Shown here one piece after another: positions 45,650 to 58,500 of a stretch of 64,000 bases of DNA. The stretch is from the NCBI GenBank assembly GCA_023055425.1, contig JALGPY010000001.1:73526994-73590993 (forward strand). The letters are read 5' to 3'. The stretch is from Linanthus parryae (Eukaryota; Streptophyta; Magnoliopsida; Ericales; Polemoniaceae). Below the pieces are notes generated by a model. The model was not told the DNA's origin. It did no database searches and saw nothing but the letters and a program-made list of their open reading frames with translations. The position numbers and the translations under genes are program-made. Each line of letters opens with the position of its first letter. Within the stretch, counting starts at the first letter, position 1.

Positions 45650-47146
45650 TGTCAGAGTCAATGCTGTTTTTTGTACTCTCAGCAAATGGCACCTTTTCCA
45701 GATTTAAACCCTTGATAATCAAGTCTAGTTTCCCAACCATCAAGGCCTTGAAATTCCCAAACTCAGTGGACAAGTCAAACTAACCTTGCCTCAAATTCTC
45801 CAGTCCATCTTCCAAGTTCTCAACTCTGTCAATGATTTGAGAGAAATCCATATTTGTTGAAGCCTGTGGTGTTGTTGCAGCCTTAGGTTTGATGAAATCC
45901 TCCTCCTTAAGCTCAGTTGGTCACAATTCTGAATAAAACTTCCAGTTGCCCGTACCAGTCTGCGCAACTCTAATACTTTGAAGAGAACTCTCATCCACCA
46001 ACCCAAAACCACTGGAAATCTTCTCGTCATCCTTAGCAGGCACTTTAAAATGCTCAAAGAAGAGTGGCAATAGATTTGCATATGGAAGTGAATGATTCCT
46101 AGTCCTAGTACCACAGTATACCATATGCTCCATAAACACACTAAGCATATCAATCTCAAAGCCTTGACAGAACAAGTACATCAGAATCAATACCCTATCA
46201 GTTACCAGTTCTTCTGAGTGTTCTCTAGGCACAACACACCTCATGATGATAGAAAAATATGATTTTAGCTTCACAATTCAACCTATAATGTGTTAATTGC
46301 TTTCGTCCAGTTGGTGTACCCTCTAAAAAGAACTCAGATTTTGCCTTCTCTAAACACTTATTCCTATCAGGATGTTCATGAACTTTGTACTTCCTAGGAA
46401 TCCCCAAAACCTTTGGAAACACTTTATGATCCAATCTCATATCCACACAAGCTACCCTATAGGTTAAGACATAACTATCCTCATTGTCTTTCACAAGATT
46501 CAGATAGAAAAATGTAGTTAACCTAGGATATGCTTCAGAAGTAGGGTTTCTTCCAAACATATGATTCTCTAAGTTTTATTATGCAATCAATGTCCAGTTT
46601 ATCTAATAACTCCTCATAAATCATGCTACAATAAGCAATTCTTGAAGATTCATAGCCATCCTTCCATACACTCCTAACTTCTGGACTTATAAACCAAGAT
46701 TCAGGAAGTAGATTCTTACCATGTCCAGAAACTTTCTTCTTTCCCTTCACAGCACTATGCTTGAATTTTGTTTTCTTTTCAGAAGTCTGATTATCCTTCT
46801 TTTCATCTGGCTTCTTATTTGGAATCTGATCATTCTTCTCACCTTTATGTATCTTCTTCTTTATTCGTCTCGTCTTCTTCTCTTGAGTCTGATCACCTTG
46901 ATCCTTCTTGCTCTACCCCTATTCCTCCATGACTTCTCCATGTTCTTCCTCAGATTCAGACTCTGTTTCTTTCACTCCCTTCTCCTTTCTAATTTTCTTG
47001 GCTGGAGGATAAGCTTCTTGCATGTTGACAGTTCTCTCTGAATCTGAATCATAGAGTGTTATCTCAGTCTTCCTATTAGCTCTTCTCTTCTTCCCCGTTG
47101 TTGATCCCTGGACTTTCTGTTGAAGCCTCTGTGATTTGCACTCCAT
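45650..47146 (-). pseudogene. post-pol ORF of the Sirevirus-type element (plant transposon protein-like)
   Basis: Broken frame of roughly 500 codons starting MECKSQRLQQKVQGS at 47146. Parts: a Lys/Glu-rich basic-acidic region (about 47100-46760); a globular block WFISPEVRSVWKDGYESSRI, YLNLVKDNEDSYVLTYRVAC, KVFPKVLGIP, RCVVPREHSEELVTDRVLIL, MEHMVYCGTRTRNHSLPYA; then a coiled-coil-like segment FSQIIDRVENLEDGLENL near 45800. The central block looks like the 'putative plant transposon protein' domain found as an extra ORF in several plant retrotransposons. It sits in sense downstream of RNase H, where Sireviruses carry env-like or other additional ORFs. Its role is unknown. Frameshifts show it is inactive. 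Confidence 0.6.
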
Positions 47147-47607
47147 TGGGCTTAGGGTTTTAGAGGAGATAGAGAGAATTGAGAAAGAGAGATAGATACG
47201 AAGAGATAGAGATTGGAATGGAGAGAAAAAGCCCTGAAATAGTGGCTTAAAAGTAGGAAATTTCTGAACTCTTAAGTAAAAAAAAAAAAAAGACTCTTTT
47301 GGAAAGTACATGCAAAATCGTATCTAGAGGATATTTTGAGATATTTAAGATATTTTGAATAAATCTCCAAACAATCTAAATATTATGCAATTATCTATAA
47401 GATAACACAAAATATTTACTGATCCAATTTCTGAACACAATAAGCAGGTTAATCTATAAAGAATTGAAGCAGAAGTCCAAAGCTTTGAGTTCTGAAAAAC
47501 TGATAGAAAAATTCAAAGCTTTGAAGCGTGCGTCCATGGCTAGGAAAGCATGTTTCCAAGGCTTTGAGATTTCACACATACAGCAGATATATGATCTAAT
47601 ACTCCCC

Positions 47608-50600
47608 CTAAACCAAATCATCCTTGTTTAGCATGCCAAATTCAAGCCTTATAGATGCAAACCTCTCATCTGGAAATGATTTAGTGAAAATATCAGCAAC
47701 ATGCATAGCAGTAGATATAAAAGATAAAGACACGTTGACTTTCTCAGCATGATCCCTTATAAAATGGTGTCTTACATAAATGTTCTTAGTTCTGGAGTGT
47801 TGCACAGGATTCTTTGTAATTAAAATGGCACTTGTATCGTCACAATAGATAGGATTTTTTCTGAAATCATAGCTAATATCTCTTAGTTGTTGAGCAATCC
47901 ACAAAACTTGTGAGCAACAAGCTCCAGCTGCAATGTACAGCTGATAGAGCTACTGGATTTTGCTTCTTTGATTGCCAGCTGACCAGTGATAACCCAAGGA
48001 ATTGGAAACACCTTGAAGTTCTCTTCCTATCAGCTTTGTATCCAGTAAATTCTGCATTTGAATAACTACTCAAAAAGAAATTAGATCTTCTTGGATACCA
48101 AAGCCTTAAGTCTTTGGTACCATTCAAATATCTAAATATTCTCTTGACAGCAACTAAGTGACATTCCTTATTATCTGCTTGAAACCTTGCACACATACAG
48201 ACACTAAACATAATATTCGGTTTACTTGCAGTTAAATACAATAATGAACCAATCATACCTCTGTATTCCTTTTGATTCAAACTCTTACCATTTGTATCCT
48301 TATCTAAGGATAATGAAGAACTCATGGGAGTTTTAGCTACCTTGGACTGATACATATTGTACTTATTGAGCGATTCCTTGGTATATTTGCCTTGATGCAC
48401 AAAAATTCCTTTATTCAGTTGATGTACATGGAGTTCAAGAAAGAAATTTAACTCTCCCATCAAGCTCATTTCAAATTCCCTGCACATTAGACTTGAAAAC
48501 TCTTTTGGTATAGCATCACTAGTGGCACCAAACAATATATGATCAACATAAATCTGCACTACTAAGATGTCTTTTTCATGAGTCTTAATGAAAATAATTT
48601 TGTCCACTCTCTAAAAATTGTTTTTCAAGTAAATACTTTGAAAGTCTGTCATACCAAGCCCTTGGAGCTTGTTTGAGGCCATATAGATCTTTGTCTAATT
48701 TGTAAACATGATTAGGAAAATTGTCATCTTCAAAACCAGGAGGTTGAGCAACATATACTTCTTCTTGTAGATAAACATTTAAGAAAGCACATTTGACATC
48801 CATTTGATAAAGTTTTATATGTTTATGAAATGCAAATGCAAGAAGTATTCTGATAGATTATAACCTGGCAACAGGAGCAAATGTATCCTCATAATCAATA
48901 CCTTCTTCTTGATGATACCCCTGTGCCACAAGTCTGGCTTTGTTCCTTACCACCTTACCATTTTCATCAAGTTTGTTTCTGAACATCCATCTGGTGATAA
49001 CTGAGTGAGTCTTTGGCCTAGGAACCAAGTTCCGAACCTTGTTCCTTTCAAATTCATTCATCTCACACTGCATTGCAATGATCCAATCTGCATCTTGTAA
49101 TGCCTCCTTTTCATTCTTAGGTTCATTCAGTGATACGAAAGCACTGAATGCACACAAGTTATTCAATTGTCCTCTGGTTTGTGTACCAGTGGTTGGATCT
49201 AATATGATATTATATGTTGGATGAGCTGACAAATATTTGAACTTGTTCCTTGGTGTCCAGGGTTCTGGTTCTCCAGAATCTTTTCAATCCTTTGAGAACC
49301 TGATGCAGTAGCAGGAGCACTTTGTGTTATGTGAAGTCCAGTCTCAAGGCTTTGAGATTTTGAGACATGAGGACGTTGAAAGATTTGAGATTCTTCTGGA
49401 TTTTCTTGCACATTAGTTTTGTTGCTTTTCTCTTTCTCAGCATCACATGTACCTAATATTTATTTAGATTGAGATCTGTAAAACTTTCACTCAAGGAACC
49501 ACGATCTCTTTCATCAAAAATCACATGAATGCTCTCTTCTACCACTTGGTTCTCTTATTGAAAACTCTATATGCTTTGTTAGATTGAGAATAACCAAGAA
49601 ACACACCTTCATCACTTCTAGCATCAACTTTACCAAGATTGTCCTTACCATTATTATGCACATCACAAGTACAACCAAAAGGCTTAAAATAAGAAACCCT
49701 TGGCTTTCTGCCTTTGAAAAGTTCATATGGAGTTTTCTTCAAAATAGGTCTTATCAAACATCTAAATAGCACATAGTTGGCAGTGTTAACAGCTTCTTCC
49801 CATAGATATTGGCAAATGAATTTCAAGAAGCATGGTTCTAGACATATCTTCAAGGGTCATATTTTTCCTCTCAACTACTCGATTCTGATGAGGAGTTCTA
49901 GGTGCAGAAAAGTTGTGTGACATGCTATGCTGCGCACAGAATAAAACAGAGTCTAGCTGATCAAAACTGCCATGATCACTTCTAATAGATGAAACAAGTA
50001 AGTTTTTCAAAGATTGAAGCTCTTTACAAAGCTTTGAGAATTCAGACAATGCTTCATATTTTTCTCTAATAAACATAATCCATGTAAATCTAGAGTAGTC
50101 ATTTATCACAACAAGCATATATCTCTCACCTTTTGGTGTTTGAACCCTCACAGGACCACACAAGTCCATATGCATCAACTCTAATGGTCAAGTAGTACTT
50201 TCAAAGTTCCTTGGCTTGAATGAACTTCGTGTTTGTTGACCCTGGGTACATGCCTTGCAAATCTCATCATCACCTTTGGGATGAGCTTGTTCATTGTGTT
50301 CATGATTATATGCCCAAGTTTTCTATGCCAAATCTTTGAATCTTCCTCCAAAACTTTGAGGCACTTCAGACTTTCCCCTGCAACCTTGTTAGTACTCATA
50401 ACATAAACATTGTATGACATAGGAGCAGTGAGTATGCAATTGCCACATTTCTCATCTTGCACCACACATTTGTCCTTGTCAAAAATGACCTTATTACCTT
50501 TGTCACATAATTGAGAAAACTAAGAAGATTATATTTCAAACCTTCTACCAAAAAAACATCTGAGATAGAGCTTGCAGATTCATTATCAATACTACCTATG

Positions 50601-50730
50601 CCACTAATATTGCATTTGGCTTTGTCACCAAGTGTAATAGTTCCTCCAGATTGCTCTTTAAGATATGAGAATATAGATTTCTTTCAACTCATATGTCTGG
50701 AGCAACCACTGTCCAAATTCCACTTCCGAT
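47608..50730 (-). pseudogene. copia pol: protease, integrase, reverse transcriptase, RNase H (inactive)
   Basis: Pieces on the minus strand: protease site LDSGCSRHMS near 50690; pre-integrase DSKIWHRKLGHI near 50330; integrase 50178-49539 with MDLCGPVR, IRSDHGSF and PHQNRVVERKN (the D,D,E residues) and FGCTCDVHNN; reverse transcriptase 49232-48585 with [54 protein letters not shown] and YGLKQAPRAWY; then YVDH in place of the YVDD active site near 48550; and RNase H to 47608 ending FGMLNKDDLV. At least six frame breaks. Confidence 0.88.
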
Positions 50731-50873
50731 CCTTAGCATTGGTGACAGCCTGCAAATTCAATCAATGCCTCAACAGGCTATTAGACCAAGTGTAGAATTC
50801 GGATTCATATTCAGAATCAGCCATGTTAGGTGGTATGACTCCTTTAGAAACTCAAATCGGCCTCACTTTTCCC

Positions 50874-53800
50874 TTAAGCTGATAGGGATAAGTCTTCCTC
50901 ATTATGTGAGGTTAAGTCATTTGTCCTTCTAATGGGGCAAATTACCTTCACATGACCAAGTTTTCCACAATAATGACATTTTGGAGAATGTCTGTTTCCT
51001 GCTTTCACAAAAATAGTTTGGTTCTTCTTTGGAAAATTTGGATTATATCCAAGTCCACTTTTGTGTACAGAATGCAGACTTCCTCCAAGCATGAGATTCA
51101 GGTTATGTTCTGAGCCTGCAAAACTTGATAAAAGTTTCCTTGATTCTTGAAGTTTATTAGTCAATGAAGTTTTTCGTTGTTCTAAATCATCTGAATGATG
51201 TTTAAGATCAACGTACTTACCAATTAAAAAATAATTTGGATCCACAACTTCCTTCGCTTGTGCCTTAAATGCTTTGAACTTGCTGTCCAAGACTTTGAGG
51301 TCACCATCAATTTTTGACTGATATGCATTAAGAGATTTATTGAGAAAAACCAAATCTAAAATTTCCTTTGTCTTCTAATGAACTTTAACATTCAAAGATT
51401 CAATCTCATTTCTATAACTTTTCTCATTTAAAAACATTCTTTTGAGGATTTCAGGTAAAACATCAGAAGGACTAGCAAGAAGATTTTTTACCATCTCTAC
51501 AATTTGCTTGTCTGAGCTGTTTTCTTCTTCATGCTCAGCCATTAGGCACAGATTGGCTTGTTCTTCATCTAAATTTGAATTAGTTGATGAATCAAAATCA
51601 CTCCATGATGCAACCATATCTTTCTTCCTTATGTTTACATTTTCCCTTGCATGTTCTTTGACGGCAATCTCTAACCAGGTGATCTTCATCTCCACATTCA
51701 AAGCAATTCATTACTTTTTATTTATGTGAATGTAAAGAAAAATTACCTCTACGATCCTTGCTGCTTGAGGATCTGGACTTGTCCTTGGTATAATCCTTGT
51801 TTCCAAAGTTCTTCTTTATTTTCAGAATTCCGGTCAAGGCTTTGGAGATCAAGGCTAAGGCTTCCTCATCATTGTCACGACCCGAAAAATACACGAAAAA
51901 AATATTTAAATTTTTTTCGAAATGAGAGAGAGAGTACTGATCAGAACAGAATTGCCATATCAGACAAAATTGCCTCTCCGGGCCAGAACTTACAGAATAT
52001 TGTAGTACTCCTCACATAAATACGAACATATCTGAGAATCATTTATAAAATACTGCGGAAGCGCGTTAACTCACAAAATACATTTTGGTCATTTATAAAT
52101 AAATATCAAAACATCGCAACTCGTAAAATTCGCCTTTTTTCTTTACTAGAATATTTTTGACCGCTCCGGAACGTATTTTGACCTGCAAAATCTGTTAGGG
52201 TGTGAGCTCACAGCTCAGTAGAACGATCACTGCTACAGCATGTAACTAATATTAACAAACACCGTACTAAAATTACGTATGTAATCACGTGGAGCACTTA
52301 AAGGAGCAAATACAAACATACGACAGCAAATATCATTTTACATAAATCATTTGCACTATAGCACGTAGTTTTCTATATAAAAACACACGCAATAATAGAG
52401 CGAATATACTGCAATAGTAATCACCTACCTCAAATCTTGTAAAGCAAAGTCTTCAATAATGCTCCACATAATCTTCAGAACGTGTCACCACACCAAAAAA
52501 TACCTTGAGATGATCCTCCTCAAATAGTTGTGGTGCACCCAAAACACTAGCAAATTTCTTCTCCTTTCTCAATTAATTCTTCACCCGTACATCATCCCTA
52601 TTTCTTCTCTTCAATTTTTGTTTTCTCCCAACTAACTTCCCTCTTTCTCTCTCTCTCTCTATGGTGCGGCACCCTCTCTCCCTATCTCTTCTTTTTCTCT
52701 TTTGTTTCTCTTCACCCGTACACTCCCTTTCTCTCTTCCACTTGTCTCTCTCTTGTTTGTTGATGAAGCATGCTATTTATGGGGAATGTTGTTGAATTTT
52801 CTCCCTCTCATCGCAACTAGCACTCCCATTCCCAAAATAAAATTCCCATTCTCCGAAAACTCCCAACTCCTAACACCAAGTGGGCCCCACAATCTCTCAC
52901 ATCTTCCAACATCATTTATTTTTCTTTCTTTGTTTCGGCCGAACCACACTACACAACACCACTTCTCACTTAATTTTTTCCTTTTCTATTTTCTTTCATT
53001 TCCTACTCAATTGTATGTTTTTCTAACAACATTTCTTAATTCCGAATACGCCCCAAATATTACTATTTTTGTTTATTTTATTTTTCAAAATATAATAACT
53101 AACCTCCAAAGTTTGCAAAATATATTATCGAAAATGCGGGTTATAACAATCATCATCATCATCATCTTCCTGTTCAAGTCCTTGAGATTTTTCACTGTCT
53201 GTTGCCTTGAGTGTGAGGTTCTTGATGTTGTCACTCATGTCACCATTCACTTCCTTCATAGAAATCTCATGAGTAAGCAGCTTTCCTTGCAGATCATCTA
53301 GTTGAAGAAGACTCAAATCTTGAGCTTCCTAAATTACAGTGGTCTTTGGCTCCCACTTGAATTTTGGCAAACTTCTTAGAATTTTTATAACCTTTTCTTC
53401 ATTTGAGAATGCTTTCCCCAAGGATTGTAACTTATTCACAATATATGTGAACCTTTTGAACATGTCCTTGATGGATTCATCAGAATTCATCTTGAACAAC
53501 TCATACTGCCTCAGAAGGATAACGATTTCGGTCTGCTTGACTTGACTAGTTCCCTCATAAGTAACAACCAGCTTGTCCCCAATTTCCTTGACACTTTTGC
53601 AGTTGGATATTCTTTTGAACTCATCTGCACTAAGAGCACAATATAACAAGTTCATAGCTTTATAATTCTTTGATACCTTTTCCAATTCAGTAACTGAAAG
53701 ATTTTCTTCAGTTTTGACAGTTCTGATCCCATCTGAAGTGAAATAGTACACATAGGGACTATTGAGAATGATTGACCACAGCTCCATGTCTTGATCTATG

Positions 53801-53910
53801 ATGAACATCTTCATCAATGATTTTCAATGTACAAAATTCGCTCCACAGAACAATGGAGGTTTGTTCGCTGCTCTTCCCTGTGAGAATTTTCCATCACCTA
53901 TATTACTCAT
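50874..53910 (-). pseudogene. copia gag (UBN2-type), split by a solo LTR
   Basis: Starts MSNIGDGKFSQGRAANK at 53910. The usual Y-W motif is hit by a TGA (GANFVH*KSLMKMFI). The UBN2 capsid region follows at 53817-53329 (MELWSIIL, AKEIGDKL-like SVKEIGDKLVVTYEGTSQ, ETIKDMFKRF-like SDESIKDMFKRF), then another stop. It is interrupted at an Asp-rich codon run by a 1276-bp solo LTR (51873-53148). It resumes at 51867 (DEEALALISKALTGILK), with zinc knuckle CFECGDEDHLVRDC near 51690 and a second, CHYCGKLGHVKVIC, near 50970. Two knuckles and a long gag are usual for Sireviruses. Confidence 0.85.
51873..53148 (-). mobile_element. solo LTR of a gypsy element inserted in gag
   Basis: Plus strand starts TGTCACGACCCG and ends GGGTTATAACA, with exact duplication ATCAT at 51868-51872 and 53149-53153. 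Orientation is inferred from a minus-strand TATA-like CCATAAATAG near 52775. No internal region, so the two original LTRs recombined. The long plus-strand frame 52702-53301 is not a gene. Confidence 0.88.
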
Positions 53911-53943
53911 TGTCACAAGATGGTTAGATTTTTACAGTGACCC

Positions 53944-53957
53944 AACCTCTGATACCA
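53944..53957 (-). other. primer-binding site (tRNA-Met) of the Sirevirus-type element
   Basis: Minus strand TTGGTATCAGAGGT just inside the LTR end CACTTCA at 53960. Confidence 0.85.
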
Positions 53958-53959
53958 AT

Positions 53960-55314
53960 TGAAGTGTGTAATAGATGTCTAAAACATGATTTATATACTC
54001 TAGAAGGGGGGGGGGGGGGGTTGAATGGAGTATGCAAAATTTTCCTAACAATGACCTTTAAATACTTTAAAGCAAAGTTAAGAAGGAAACTCAAGGATTT
54101 TGGAAGGATTGAAGTAGTTTGAAACAAGTTAAAGACTGTTTGAAGCTTCAAAGCTTTGAAGCAGAAATTTACCCAAAGTTTTGGAGCTACCGTGTGTTGT
54201 GAAAAATGAAATGCAGAACTTGTAAAGAGATGAACACAATGATTTTTTACGAAGTTCAGCCACCAATGGGCCTACTCTCCTCCTGAGGGATACTATCACT
54301 CCAGGATTTGAACAACTTCTCATGAATCACAGACTTAGCCCTAGAGCTCAAGCCTAAGTGAACTACCTTACACTTATACAGCTTGTGATTCCAAACCTAT
54401 CTAGTTCCAGCTACTATCTAGGAAACAATAATTGTTCAGTTGAACTACTAACTTGCTAATGTTGGCGAGGTAATGAAAATCTAACGAATTATACAATGAA
54501 GCACAGTAAAGAAGAACACTGAAAACAGAAAAGCAGTTAAGCTTGGAAGTGTTCTTCAGATCTGGATTTGATTGATCTTCTGCAGTAATGAATCCTTGAT
54601 TGAGTGAAGAGTTGATTGATAATCTTCTATGAATGTTTTCTCTTCAGCTTCTCTGTTGTCAGTCACTCTCCTTGCCATAACAGCTTTGTTTGAATAACTT
54701 ATTTGATTTTGTTATGCAGATTTGACCAACAAACATCTCTGAAAAACTTGATCACAAGATCAAATACAATCCATAAAGAAAATAGCATAAATATAAGATC
54801 ATGTTTGGCAGGCCATTTAAATAAATTATTCATAGCTATAATCTCAGTATAATCAATAAATAACTATACCAAAATAATAATCAATATTAAGAAAATAACT
54901 TAGAATAGATCAATGATCAAGCATAAAGCTTGATATACCACCCTGCAATAAAAAACTGTTAGCCAGAATGTCACAGACACAAGTCCAAAGGCAACCTCAA
55001 AAGCTTTGGAGATTTGGATGCCTTTCAAAGCTTTAGCCAACAATTGAGTATCTCTTAAGCTATATCAACCTGCAACATTATATAACATTATTAGCACAAT
55101 ATAAAAGTTCAACAATATCTGTTAGACAAGATTATCACAGACTTAGGCTTTCAAAAACAATCCAGTATAAGTCTTGCAAAACAACTACTGTCAGCAAGAA
55201 TGTAGTAACTGAAAGCTATAAGTCCTTATAACAAGCTTATGTCCTTCATCATCTTCATAATAAAACTCCCCCTGAGTTTATACACATTAATAATTCAAAG
55301 GGTTTGACCTAACA
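53960..55314 (-). repeat. 5' LTR of the Sirevirus-type element
   Basis: Minus strand begins TGTTAGGTCAAACCC and ends CACTTCA before the primer site. A run of 15 G lies at 54006-54020. Edges rest on TG/CA plus primer site because no partner LTR exists in the window. Confidence 0.75.
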
Positions 55315-56312
55315 ATCGTCTACAAGACTTGGATGTTCCCTATGACAGATCTAGATAGGTTTATAAATTTAAAATTTGGTGTTATATTAATGTTAAAGTT
55401 TCAGCCTGAAGATTATTTCAAGGTTTTGAGTCAGATTTTAGAAGTCCACATTTGGAATTTGTTATTTCAAGTGATGACTCGGGAGTTATTTTCCGACTAT
55501 GGTAAATTTTGAAATATTTTTATATTGCTTAACTATCTCAAAGATACTTGGAGTATTGATATTTTGTTTTGCTTACAATCACGATGTTTGGATTTTTTAT
55601 AAGAATTATATGATTCGTGTATGCCACCTTGAGGTTCTAACGTTTTGTTAAGTTAGGGGGAAATATTGTACGTTCTTCAATCTCGGGTGGTTTATCTTAT
55701 GAGGTGTGGTATACACTTTATGGAGATGATAGAATCCGTTAATAAGAAAGAAAATGTTAATAAAAGTTTGGATCTCGTGTAGGAATTGGAGGCATATTAT
55801 ATCTTTATGTTTGGTGATTTGTTTGGATATAGGCATGATGTCAGTCAGTGTTTCAAGTTATTTGATTAGATTCTTGTGAATCCACGATTACAAATCAAGT
55901 GACAAATTTGGACTATGAAGAGTCGTGTATTAAAATCATCATTTGGGGTTTGATTAAAACACTAGGTGGAAGCATATGAGTTATGATCACGTGGATTGAA
56001 TAGAAAGTCTTTTATTTCCGCTATGAGCAACAATTTATCATTGAAATATATCTCGGGTATTCCCAAATACCAGGTCTATAGAAAAACCTATCATGAGAAA
56101 TTTTGCTCCAAATATGCTCTTAAGACATAGTTATACATTTCAAGAGTATACAGTTCAGTAATAAATTTGCACAAATGACCAGCCCGAAAGTTAAAGATCT
56201 CTATTAGCTTGAATATTTTACTTTCCATAAGATGTTTACATATGGGTGGGCAATATGCGATCAGATGTATGAATCGTATATGATTATGTGCTAGTATGAA
56301 CATTTGATGAAA
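55315..56312. other. spacer, no gene recognised
   Basis: AT-rich. A purine-rich agttagggggaaatattgta at about 55652 recalls a polypurine tract/LTR junction, but no element could be defined. Confidence 0.35.
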
Positions 56313-58500
56313 TCTATATAATAAAATAGGACAGTTGACTTTAAAATGTCTTTTCGTCCATTAGATCAAATTAACCCCAGCCGTTAGATTTTACCAAATT
56401 TAATTAAAAAAAATACCCACGACCAAAGAGAATTAATACACGATCAACTCTATCAGAGAACTCAAAAAAACACACGATCTACACAACTCTCCACCTTCTT
56501 CCCTCACTTCGTCTCTCTCCCTTTCCACTCCTACGACTGGCCACCACCGGAGCAAGCTCAAATCGCCGTCGTCGTCTCCAAAGATAATCCTATACTCGGG
56601 TCGGTTTCTTGCTTCTTCACTCTCGCTTCAGGAGAAGCCCAGATCGTCGTCTTCTTCGAGAAGGGAATAATCGAACACCACATCGTCATCGCCATCGACC
56701 ACCACATCGCCGTTGCCATCGACCGCAACATCCCCGTTGCCATCGACCCTCACATCCCCGTCGTCGCCGATTCTCACCACAGGTACGAACAATCGGTTGA
56801 TAGTTTTGTTGCTTTCTTTTCCTTCCGCCCTTTCTACTATCGAATCTTGTGGGTTTGAATTTGTCTGTGTTTTGCTAGAACAGGTAAATCGATGGATTTA
56901 TTTCAGTTGATTTCAGTGTTGATTTTGAATTGATTTTAGGTTACTTTGAATTGATTTCAGTGTTGATTTTGAATTGATTTCAACAGAATCGATCCAGAAG
57001 AGTTTTCTCTTCTAAGAGCGTTAATTTTTCATCGATGTGTTTGGCGGGATTTTGGAGGAAATACTAAACTGTCTTGGTTCATAATTTTTGAGTTTTTTAA
57101 AACTTTTTTCACTGATTTTGATTTTGTTGGGTTTGAACGTCCTGGTGGTGGTGGTGGCTTCCGGGAAGGTGGCTCTGTCAAAGCAAGCAGCTATACTCTT
57201 GCTTGACGACACAGAGATCGAACGAAGCAACAATACTCTTCAGAATTGAGAGAAGACTAGGGTGCGGTACTGGAGGAGCAGGTGTAGGTTAGCTCTTTCT
57301 GGATTAGTTAGTTAGTAACATGTTTGGGGATCACTGAAATTTAGTGAGTACTAAAATGGGGTTGGAACAAAGTATTGATATTTTATTTTCTTATCAATTT
57401 AATTGTTGTTTAGTCTATGGGTTACTGATGGTATTTAAGCTCTAATTAGGGTTCTTTTTGTTCCGATTTTCAGGGGCTTGGAACTTCGATTATGTATGTT
57501 TTATTTTTTCGTCTATGGCTTCTTGATGCATCCATATAGTAATTGTTTGTGTGGAAGTTTGGACCAAAATGTCAGGCTTGATAAAATGTCTGGTACAACA
57601 TTGAATTCCTACCAAATCGGTAACCCAAGATTAGATTCTATATATCACAACTAGGAGGAAAATGCAGGCTTACCTGATTGATTTGTGACAATTTTTTTTT
57701 TTGTATATATAGTTTCCATCGCGTCGTCCTGAAACTTATTCTCTCAATATACTGCTAATCCCATCTCCATGGATTAGGGACACAAATTATTGATGTACTC
57801 AAACTATGAATAATACTAAATTTGAAAATAATACTAAGAATTTAAAAAAAATATGGTACAACAGATTATGTACTCAAAGTAGTTTTATTCTTAAATTCAA
57901 TGTGTTTGGAGAATGAAACAGACTTGGTTCGGCAACAGAACATTTTGGTTGATGAAATCACATTTTGCTTATACCCAATCATGTATGATTGAATCTTTGA
58001 ATGAAAACAAATTAGCTATGTAGTTGGTACTGATATATCCCTCAAGCCTTTAGCCTCTACTATTAGCTAATATTAGTACCTTTGGGGACTTTCTATACAA
58101 GACTTTTGTGTTCATGGTTATTTCTTATTTTACTCGAGTATGTTTTATAATATTTGTGATGTAGATTGTGTGCAACTGCTCATCTATTTATGTGTCTTTG
58201 TAGGGGATAGAAGAGGAAAAAGTCACATTTTGCCAGTGTCACCAAGATTTCGTGCTCCTGATCAAAGACCAGAACAAAATTGTTATGTAAGAGCATTGCA
58301 TACACAATCTTAACCTACGAGGTGCAAATCCATGATTAAGGATACTTATGCCACCACTTATTGTATTTCCATTTTATGTGTTCCTTCAAGTGTGAATGAC
58401 AAGCTGAGACTAGAAACTTTGTTTCGAACTTATATTGTAGTTGTTCGGATTTCGTTAGGTTTGTTTGGGATAGTGCCCTCGGGCACGGGCAATACTCTAG
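56313..58500 (+). mobile_element. non-autonomous Helitron
   Basis: Starts TCTATATAATAAAATAG after an A and ends with the GC hairpin GTGCCC-TC-GGGCAC (58473-58486), then 14 bases to CTAG, followed by T. This is the Helitron layout: 5' TC, 3' hairpin plus CTRR, insertion between A and T, no target duplication. No Rep/helicase. The inside (56500-57250) has gene-like GC-rich sequence with a short tandem repeat built on ccatcgacc, and GT/AG-like spacing, possibly a captured gene 5' end of unknown origin. Confidence 0.8.

Larger units (their letters stand above)
45644..55314 (-). mobile_element. decayed Sirevirus-type Ty1/copia element lacking its 3' LTR
   Basis: Minus strand order: 5' LTR (53960-55314), primer site, gag with two zinc knuckles, protease, integrase, reverse transcriptase, RNase H, then a further ORF after pol, then an abrupt end at 45643. 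Copia gene order (integrase before reverse transcriptase), a UBN2-type gag and an extra post-pol ORF fit the Sirevirus/SIRE group. Purine-rich agggggag motifs occur after pol (47601-47613) and inside the LTR (55269-55276). Many stops and frameshifts; a solo LTR interrupts gag. The expected 3' LTR (starting tgaagtgtgt on the plus strand) is missing. Confidence 0.85.

Noticed and set aside
52702..53301. 199-residue plus-strand Phe/Leu-rich frame
   Set aside because: Falls inside the solo LTR and crosses its border into the copia gag; composition reflects pyrimidine-rich LTR sequence.
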